Position numbers and translations under genes: made by a program. DNA of 64,000 bases from Tillus elongatus (lineage: Eukaryota > Arthropoda > Insecta > Coleoptera > Cleridae): assembly GCA_964006375.1 (NCBI GenBank), contig OZ023268.1:81418335-81482334 (forward strand). The letters run 5' to 3'. Below are positions 63,806-64,000 of this stretch, piece by piece. Position 1 is the stretch's first letter, and each line of letters begins with the position of its first letter. The notes beneath the pieces are model-generated. The model ran no database searches and was not told the DNA's origin. It was given only the letters and a program-made list of their open reading frames with translations.

Positions 63806-64000
<195 letters not shown>

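Overview
The window is from an arthropod, most likely an insect, nuclear genome. It is AT-rich, has spliced genes with canonical GT/AG junctions, 16 or more long (TA)n tracts, and a dense, mostly dead load of transposable elements: mariner/Tc1, hAT, piggyBac, P-like, several LINE lineages, tRNA-derived SINEs and an LTR element. No bacterial, plasmid or viral replicon features are present. I cannot name the species from the sequence.

Two host genes are supported, both on the minus strand. (1) The 5' part of a KATNIP-like gene (katanin-interacting protein, a basal-body and cilium protein). Four exons (28102-27967, 24226-24074, 18037-17787, 1428-698) join in phase into a 415-codon N-terminal part, and the gene continues past the left edge. 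Its introns are about 3.7, 6.0 and 16.4 kb and are filled with transposons. (2) The last two coding exons of an MMD/PAQR-type seven-transmembrane gene (63613-63361 and 59682-59500), which starts beyond the right edge. The roughly 31 kb between the two genes shows no host exon I can support.

Layout. 0.7-17.8 kb is KATNIP intron 3: a TA-inserted mariner with about 475-bp inverted repeats, a second mariner, a foldback element, a LINE copy, a LINE with RNase H, and a triple nest (TA-target inverted-repeat element containing a hAT with an 8-bp target duplication, containing a LINE). 18.0-24.1 kb is intron 2: SINE, third mariner, P-like remnant, LINE RNase H fragment. 24.2-28.0 kb is intron 1: LINE RT and a dispersed repeat. 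28.1-59.5 kb is intergenic: SINEs, two LINEs, one split by a higher-order satellite (four monomers, about 617-bp period), a roughly 1-kb snapback, mariners, and a piggyBac carrying the best-preserved LINE copy. 59.5-64 kb is the MMD gene, whose intron holds a Tc1 transposase pseudogene split by a solo LTR with a 4-bp duplication.

The most novel signal is a family of about ten repeats in which a (TA)n tract sits between two conserved flanks, with matching subterminal inverted repeats and a small 3' hairpin. That is the layout of non-autonomous Helentron (HINE/DINE-1-like) elements. Mariners, which target TA, have inserted into or beside these tracts. Other unusual items are the satellite inside a LINE, the long snapback, a repeated CTGANGA-stem-GAAACG motif that resembles a hammerhead ribozyme core, and a degenerate second copy of an MMD exon.
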